Positions 59,337-64,000 of a stretch of 64,000 nucleotides of DNA are shown here, piece by piece. This DNA is from Prevotella sp. UBA2711 (GTDB lineage Bacteria; Bacteroidota; Bacteroidia; Bacteroidales; Bacteroidaceae). The stretch lies in assembly GCA_002354095.1 (NCBI GenBank), contig DEKX01000037.1:66193-130192 (forward strand). The letters run 5' to 3'. Below the pieces are notes generated by a model that saw nothing but the letters and a program-made list of their open reading frames with translations, was not told the origin of the DNA and did no database searches. Every line of letters begins with the position of its first letter. The first letter of the stretch is position 1. The translations under genes and the position numbers were made by a program.

Positions 59337-60479
59337 TCATTCAAACCAATACTGCATTCTTGATGCAAGCAATGTTTCTAGGTCTTTTATCGTAGAACTG
59401 ATTTGCGCCTTCTGCTGCTCAATCAACTCTATCCTCTTTGCAAATTCTTGCTGAAGGGAGAGAGGAGGGATAATTATTTTGGTCTTTTTGATTTCTCCTA
59501 AATGCAAATTGGGAACACCAATACCTTTTAATGAGTCATCAAATTGTTGTTTTGTATATGGATTATTAATTGCATAATGCAAATACTCAGGCATATTGTT
59601 TGTTTTAGGTCTTAACAAAGCTAAACTTACATAAATATCAAATATATCATCGGTATCTACTACAGCACATATACCCGTTGTCCCATTTTTACACAACAGT
59701 ATATCCCCACGTTTGGGAGCTATTCTTTTGTGTAATTCGCTATGAAGCTCATAAGGAATAAATTTAATGTTTCCCCAATCAATATAGCCGCTTACGACAT
59801 CCTTAGCAGATAAAAATTTGACACCATTAATTTTATCTTCTGTATATTGGGGAGTCTGATGAGTTCCATCTTTTATAAATTCACAAGTGTCGTTCAATGT
59901 TTGTACCGAGAATGCTGTATTATGTAAATCTCCAAACATATCATAGAATATGCTTTGAGCAAGAGCATCAAGGTCACTCAACTGAGCCTTCTTCAGACTT
60001 ATCAGCTCATTTATCTTATCCAACTCAGAAACAATAGATTGCTGCTCAGAGAGAGGGGGAACGGGAAACTCTACGCTATTAAGTTTTTTTGCAGATAGAT
60101 GTTTGACCGTTACGAATGGCGTTTCATCTTCTATGTGTTTTAGAATAATCTGCATCTGATAATAGATAAACCTTTCCAACATAGTACTATCAGCTGCATA
60201 TATTTTGCACACTCGTTGATTTAACAAAGCCTTTTCAGATTTCCAAGGCGCTATATTAAATTCGCCATCCATTCCAATGAGAAGGTCACCATTTTCAACA
60301 TAATATCCTTCAGGAATAGCTCCTTTGTAATACGTTTCAGAATAGCCTCGAACGACGTCTCTTATTCTTATCAATTGTGGATAATTGTCGTCTTCGCAAA
60401 AGAAAGAAGAATCAAACGCAAATCCATATTGAATCCCGCAAACCTCTCCCAATTTCTTATATGTCCACCCTTCTCTCAT
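59337..60479 (-). CDS. hsdS: type I restriction enzyme, specificity (S) subunit
   Basis: 380 residues. Two target-recognition domains (about 1-140 and 185-335), each followed by a conserved coiled helix: LSEQQSIVSELDKINELISLKKAQ and LQQEFAKRIELIEQQKAQISS. The two halves thus recognise a bipartite site. AT-richer than neighbours in the TRDs, as usual for exchanged specificity domains. No second or inverted hsdS copy is seen in the window. Confidence 0.95.
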   Translation of the reverse strand: MREGWTYKKLGEVCGIQYGFAFDSSFFCEDDNYPQLIRIRDVVRGYSETYYKGAIPEGYYVENGDLLIGMDGEFNIAPWKSEKALLNQRVCKIYAADSTMLERFIYYQMQIILKHIEDETPFVTVKHLSAKKLNSVEFPVPPLSEQQSIVSELDKINELISLKKAQLSDLDALAQSIFYDMFGDLHNTAFSVQTLNDTCEFIKDGTHQTPQYTEDKINGVKFLSAKDVVSGYIDWGNIKFIPYELHSELHKRIAPKRGDILLCKNGTTGICAVVDTDDIFDIYVSLALLRPKTNNMPEYLHYAINNPYTKQQFDDSLKGIGVPNLHLGEIKKTKIIIPPLSLQQEFAKRIELIEQQKAQISSTIKDLETLLASRMQYWFE

Positions 60480-60967
60480 TCTGTATCTCCGTTGGTTTCT
60501 TTAAACTCTGCAATCCACTCTCTCACTTTTGCCTGCAACAAATCCTTGTCTGGCAAATAGAGTTGATATTGCGTAGCATAAATATTCGTCAACACTGCTG
60601 ACGAATTTGACAAACACTGTTTACCAATTTCCTTTTGAATTGGGTAACCACTGTTTACCGAATTTGAATAAACCATAAAGAAACGTCTGCACAACTTAAG
60701 CGTTTCTTCAGACCATCCATTTCCAAAACGCGCAGAAAGCCTGTTGGACAAGGTTTTCAGTACCTGTTTTCCATATTCAGCACGTGCCTTACCCTGCTGT
60801 TCGTCTTCAACAATATATTGTCCAATGTGGAATTTGGTATAAACCTCTGCCACATTGATTGTCGTAGCAACATGTTTGCGAGCCTGATTTATCAGTGCAG
60901 ATACCTTCTCAAAGAGGGCATCTATACGAGCTGTTTCTTGTATTTCGTTCTTCTGTGCCATCATCAT
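60476..60967 (-). CDS. DUF1016-type protein lacking its nuclease domain
   Basis: 163 residues. The start matches the DUF1016/YhcG N-terminal domain (INQARKHVATTINVAEVYTKFHIGQYIVEDEQQGKARAEYGKQVL, LSARFGNGWSEETLKLCRRFF). After about residue 105 it jumps to the family's far C-terminus (IYATQYQLYLPDKDLLQAKVREWI). Full-length members, about 340-380 residues, have a PD-(D/E)XK nuclease between. It overlaps hsdM and hsdS by four bases each, so the reading frame is preserved and the deletion is old or selected. Confidence 0.85.
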   Translation of the reverse strand: MMMAQKNEIQETARIDALFEKVSALINQARKHVATTINVAEVYTKFHIGQYIVEDEQQGKARAEYGKQVLKTLSNRLSARFGNGWSEETLKLCRRFFMVYSNSVNSGYPIQKEIGKQCLSNSSAVLTNIYATQYQLYLPDKDLLQAKVREWIAEFKETNGDTE

Positions 60968-62481
60968 TTCTCTTCCAACATCTTATACAGTTCACTATAA
61001 CCCTTCAGATATTCTCCTTCTGTCTTTTCAAGACGAGTAAGGATGTCTGCAACAGGTTCGTACTCTACCTTCTCCCTCTCTATCTCCTTGTACTTGTTGA
61101 TAGACAGGTCGTAGTTGTTCTGGCGAATCTCTTCCACAGGAACAAAGAAGCTCTGCTCCTTGCGACTGCGAGACTCTTCTGCCTTCAGATTGTTGTAGCG
61201 AGCTACCACATCAGGAATATCGTTCTCGCTGATAGGACTTCGCTTATCGTCAAGACTGAAGCCATCGGCCTTCATGTCGTAGAACCACACCTTGTCCGTG
61301 CCACCACTATTTGTCTTTGAGAAGACCAGAACGGCAGTACTTACTCCAGCGTATGGCTTGAAGACGCCACTTGGCATAGAGATGACAGCCTTTAGTTGCT
61401 GGTTATCTACAATCTCTTGACGAATGGCGATGTGGGCCTTGCTGGTGCCAAACAATACGCCATCAGGAACAATGCTGGCACAACGGCCTCCGACCTCCAA
61501 AGAGCGAACAAACTGAGCAAGGAACAAGAGTTCTGTCTTACTCGTATTGGCATAGGCAAGAATCTTCTTGTTTACATTGCCCTTGTCCAGGCTGCCTGCA
61601 AAAGGAGGATTTGCCATGATGAGCGTATAGCAACTCTGATCATCATTCTGTTCTGACAAAGAGTCGCGCCAAGCAAGTTCTGGAGCAGTAATGTCATGAA
61701 GAAGAAGGTTCATGGCACCTATTCGAAGCATCGTCTGGTCTGTATCGTAACCATTAATCATCGATGTCTTCATGTGATGCACTTCTTCTGCTGCATACAA
61801 GGCCGACCCATAATGCTCCTTGATATACTTGACTGCTTCCACAAGGAATCCTGCGCTACCCATTGCTGGGTCGCAGATATAGTCTTTGGGGGTTGGCTCC
61901 ATCATTTCCACAATCATGCGGATGATGTGGCGAGGAGTACGGAACTGACCATTAGTGCCTGATGCAGCCATCTTGCCAAGGATGTACTCATAGACATCGC
62001 CCATAGCATCACGATTGTTCATGTCGAGGGCATCCACACCATCAACCACCTTTGTAAGGGTGCGAGCATTGGGGATAAGGAATATGGCAGACTTCATATA
62101 GCGACTGTAGGCGCTCTCCTCACCCGTTCCGATATGCTTGATAAACTCAAACACACTCTGGCGAACAATCTTGAACATATTGTCAGAGCCAAAGTTCTTA
62201 AACACATGCCAGCGAAGATTCTCGTATGGAACACCCTTCTTCTCTTCGTCAGAAACAGCCTCAGGATTCACCCATAGCTGTCCGTCGAGGAATGTGGGGT
62301 TTTGGACTTCTGCGCCCCAGTCTCGAGCATTCTCCTCTTCTTGCAGCTGCTTGTCATCTAGCAACTTCATGAAGAAGATATAGGTCATCTGCTCCAATAC
62401 TGTTATGGGATTAGTAATACCTGCCACAAAGAAGGTATCCCAAATCTGGTCAATCTTATTCTTTATCTCGCCTGTAATCAT
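60964..62481 (-). CDS. hsdM: type I restriction enzyme, modification (M) subunit
   Basis: 505 residues. N-terminal helical domain to residue 150, then the N6-adenine methylase: DPAMGSAGF at 204-212 (SAM) and NPPF at 291-294 (catalytic). The C-terminal helical tail contacts HsdS. First gene of the hsdM-DUF1016-hsdS-hsdR operon, behind its own TATCTTTG promoter. Confidence 0.96.
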   Translation of the reverse strand: MITGEIKNKIDQIWDTFFVAGITNPITVLEQMTYIFFMKLLDDKQLQEEENARDWGAEVQNPTFLDGQLWVNPEAVSDEEKKGVPYENLRWHVFKNFGSDNMFKIVRQSVFEFIKHIGTGEESAYSRYMKSAIFLIPNARTLTKVVDGVDALDMNNRDAMGDVYEYILGKMAASGTNGQFRTPRHIIRMIVEMMEPTPKDYICDPAMGSAGFLVEAVKYIKEHYGSALYAAEEVHHMKTSMINGYDTDQTMLRIGAMNLLLHDITAPELAWRDSLSEQNDDQSCYTLIMANPPFAGSLDKGNVNKKILAYANTSKTELLFLAQFVRSLEVGGRCASIVPDGVLFGTSKAHIAIRQEIVDNQQLKAVISMPSGVFKPYAGVSTAVLVFSKTNSGGTDKVWFYDMKADGFSLDDKRSPISENDIPDVVARYNNLKAEESRSRKEQSFFVPVEEIRQNNYDLSINKYKEIEREKVEYEPVADILTRLEKTEGEYLKGYSELYKMLEEK

Positions 62482-62504
62482 ATCATGTTTTAAATTAGTA
62501 CTTG

Positions 62505-62512
62505 CAAAGATA
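62505..62512 (-). promoter_or_regulatory. -7 promoter box of the hsd operon
   Basis: TATCTTTG on the minus strand, 24 bp upstream of hsdM. Confidence 0.75.
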
Positions 62513-62575
62513 CATAATATCTTTGAGAAAAAATCTTTTTCTACAAAATTTTTACATTAATTATTTAGAAACAGC

Positions 62576-62603
62576 CTTCTTCCCTCTTCCTTCTTCCCTC
62601 TCA
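62576..62603. repeat. four 7-bp tandem units
   Basis: CTTCTTC, CCTCTTC, CTTCTTC, CCTCTCA, in the intergenic region between hsdM and the ATPase gene. Confidence 0.65.
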
Positions 62604-62663
62604 CATCGGCCCAAGGCTTGCGAAGGAAACTGATAATTGTTTCTCCGTAAAAATCGTTAATTT

Positions 62664-62712
62664 TGCACTATCTAAGTGCGTTTTTTTTAATTTTGTGCAC
62701 TACTTTAGTGCA
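62664..62712. promoter_or_regulatory. pair of operator-like palindromes
   Basis: Two related 17-bp sites: TGCACTATCTAAGTGCG (62664-62680) and TGCACTACTTTAGTGCA (62696-62712). The second has perfect 7-bp arms. They start 32 bp apart, about three helical turns, and the second covers the -33 region of the following promoter. Confidence 0.7.
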
Positions 62713-62719
62713 ATTTTAC

Positions 62720-62727
62720 TATATTTG
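62720..62727 (+). promoter_or_regulatory. -7 promoter box
   Basis: TATATTTG, 19 bp upstream of the ATPase start. Confidence 0.65.
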
Positions 62728-62746
62728 CAGCAAAAATATAACGATT

Positions 62747-63919
62747 ATGGATATTTCGCTTATTGAATTCATGGAGAGTCAGTTGAAGTTAACCACTTCA
62801 ACATTCCATAGATATATGTACAATCAAGTGAGTTGGGAGTCGAGAATGTTCGGACTTGTTGGCCCACGTGGTGTAGGAAAGTCAACAATGATCCTGCAAT
62901 ACATCAAGCAGAACAGAGACAAGCGACACATGTTCTATGTTGCTGCTGACCATCTGTATTTCTCAACCCACACACTTATCGACACTGTAGACGAGTTTGT
63001 AAAAGACGGTGGTGAGCAGATATTTATTGACGAGATTCATAAATATGAGAACTGGTCGCGAGAATTGAAACTCATATACGACTCTCATCCAGACTTAAAG
63101 GTGGGATTCACTGGATCGTCCATATTAGATATCACAAAAGGAGCATCCGACCTGAGCCGACGTACGCTGATATTTACCATGCAGGGACTTTCGTTCCGAG
63201 AATATCTGGCATTGTTTCATAACATAACCGCCCCAGTATATACCTTCAACGAAATTCTGGAGCATAAGGCAAAACTCGATGCCGTGAACCATCCTCTGCC
63301 ATTATTCAGAGATTATCTGAAAAACGGCTATTACCCATTTGCAAGTGAGGGCAACTATGAAATGCGCTTGCGTCAGGTTATCAACCAAACAATGGAGGTA
63401 GACATCCCCCAATACGCGAATATGAACGCCTCTACTGGCCGGAAACTGAAAAAACTATTGGCCGTTATAGCACAGAGCGTACCCTTTAAGCCTGTCATGG
63501 AGTCGTTGGCCACCGTGATAGGTGTAAGTCGCAATTTGCTGCCCGACTATTTCCTCTACATGGAACAGGCGGGTATGATAGGACAACTGCGCGACGATAC
63601 TGGCGGCATACGTGGCTTAGGGAAGGTTGAGAAAGTCTATCTTGACAACACGAACCTGGCCTATCTTCTTGGGCATGAGAGTGCCGACATTGGCAACATT
63701 CGCGAGACTTTCTTCTATAATCAAATGCGTGTAACGACTGATGTCATTAATTCGCGTATCAGCGATTTCGAAATAAACGGCAAGACCTTTGAGGTGGGCG
63801 GAAAGAGTAAGAAACAGAAGCAGATACAAGATGCGGCCCAAGGCTACGTGGTAAAAGATGATATCGAAACAGGTCATGGAAACATCATTCCCCTTTGGCA
63901 ATTTGGATTGACTTATTAG
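62747..63919 (+). CDS. AAA+ ATPase of the DUF4143/archaeal-type family
   Basis: 390 residues from the ATG after the promoter; the in-frame TTG at 62663 precedes it. Walker A GPRGVGKST at 39-47, Walker B FIDEIHKYENWSRELK starting near 93, sensor FTGSSILD. A C-terminal winged-helix and nuclease-like region (RETFFYNQMRV, IDFEINGKTFEVGGKSK-type) follows. Such ATPases are frequent, often duplicated accessory genes in Bacteroidetes; their role is unsettled, and some are linked to toxin-antitoxin or mobile elements. Confidence 0.88.
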   Translation: MDISLIEFMESQLKLTTSTFHRYMYNQVSWESRMFGLVGPRGVGKSTMILQYIKQNRDKRHMFYVAADHLYFSTHTLIDTVDEFVKDGGEQIFIDEIHKYENWSRELKLIYDSHPDLKVGFTGSSILDITKGASDLSRRTLIFTMQGLSFREYLALFHNITAPVYTFNEILEHKAKLDAVNHPLPLFRDYLKNGYYPFASEGNYEMRLRQVINQTMEVDIPQYANMNASTGRKLKKLLAVIAQSVPFKPVMESLATVIGVSRNLLPDYFLYMEQAGMIGQLRDDTGGIRGLGKVEKVYLDNTNLAYLLGHESADIGNIRETFFYNQMRVTTDVINSRISDFEINGKTFEVGGKSKKQKQIQDAAQGYVVKDDIETGHGNIIPLWQFGLTY

Positions 63920-64000
63920 GGCGAAACGGTGCTGGTTACACGGTGTCTGTCCCTGTGTCACTTACGCATCGCTTCGCTTACAAGTAGTCTTGTGGTAGAC

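Noticed and set aside
63920..64000. possible start of a further gene or hairpin at the right edge
   Set aside because: Only 81 bases remain after the ATPase stop; no reading frame, promoter box or convincing stem could be supported.

Overview
The window looks like a chromosomal segment of a gut- or rumen-type Bacteroidales bacterium, most likely Prevotella or a close relative. This rests on the sequence itself: start regions lacking Shine-Dalgarno sites, many promoters with the Bacteroidetes -7 box TAnnTTTG, several SusC/BtuB-like TonB-dependent receptors, Bacteroidetes-type lipoproteins, a DUF5606 gene, an elongated NusB and a GH43 enzyme. I see no rRNA, tRNA, CRISPR array or transposase.

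Layout. (1) 0.2-4.1 kb: three minus-strand genes for exported or membrane proteins of unknown role. (2) 4.4-11.4 kb: an HD-domain hydrolase and an OadA/PycB-like carboxyltransferase; a divergent lipoprotein-GH43 pair; queF with a queuosine-precursor transporter behind a convincing preQ1-I riboswitch; a TlpA-like thioredoxin. (3) 11.4-22.7 kb: housekeeping genes (CaCA antiporter, S4 protein, pth, rplY; nusB-yajC-ybbR-coaE-DUF5606; a large outer-membrane receptor; aroB; UDP-xylose synthase). (4) 22.7-28.5 kb: a cobalamin-riboswitch-controlled operon of a BtuB-like receptor, an exported lipoprotein version of the CbiK chelatase and a second receptor. (5) 28.5-33 kb: a TPR/SpoIIE phosphatase and an outer-membrane barrel gene flanked by 41-bp direct repeats. 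(6) 33-48 kb: a near-complete anaerobic cobalamin pathway in four transcription units (cbiA-cobQ-cbiB; cobU-cobT-cobS; cobJ/cbiC-cbiE/T-cbiG/F-cbiJ/D-HAD; btuF-btuC) with four two-domain fusions. The B12 uptake genes lie in one run with menB-menC-menE. (7) 51-55.7 kb: a small phage- or plasmid-like block with a VirE-N/DUF3987 protein. (8) 56-62.5 kb: a type I restriction-modification operon carrying a DUF1016 protein that has lost its nuclease domain. (9) 62.7-63.9 kb: an AAA+/DUF4143 ATPase behind paired operator-like palindromes.

How it fits together. The corrin ring is built by the fusion enzymes, amidated by CbiA/CobQ, given its aminopropanol arm by CbiB, and completed by CobU/CobT/CobS. 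Outer-membrane receptors, BtuF and BtuC import corrinoids. Only the uptake operon carries a B12 riboswitch.

The most unusual feature is a recurring class of short repeats, mostly 7-bp-period arrays often fitting NGTTNAN. They lie inside coding sequences (aroB, btuB signal peptide, cobQ, btuF, menC, the DUF3987 gene) and between genes. Other palindromic or tandem repeats appear to have been inserted in frame into cbiA, cbiB and cbiET. The B12 genes are especially rich in such insertions.
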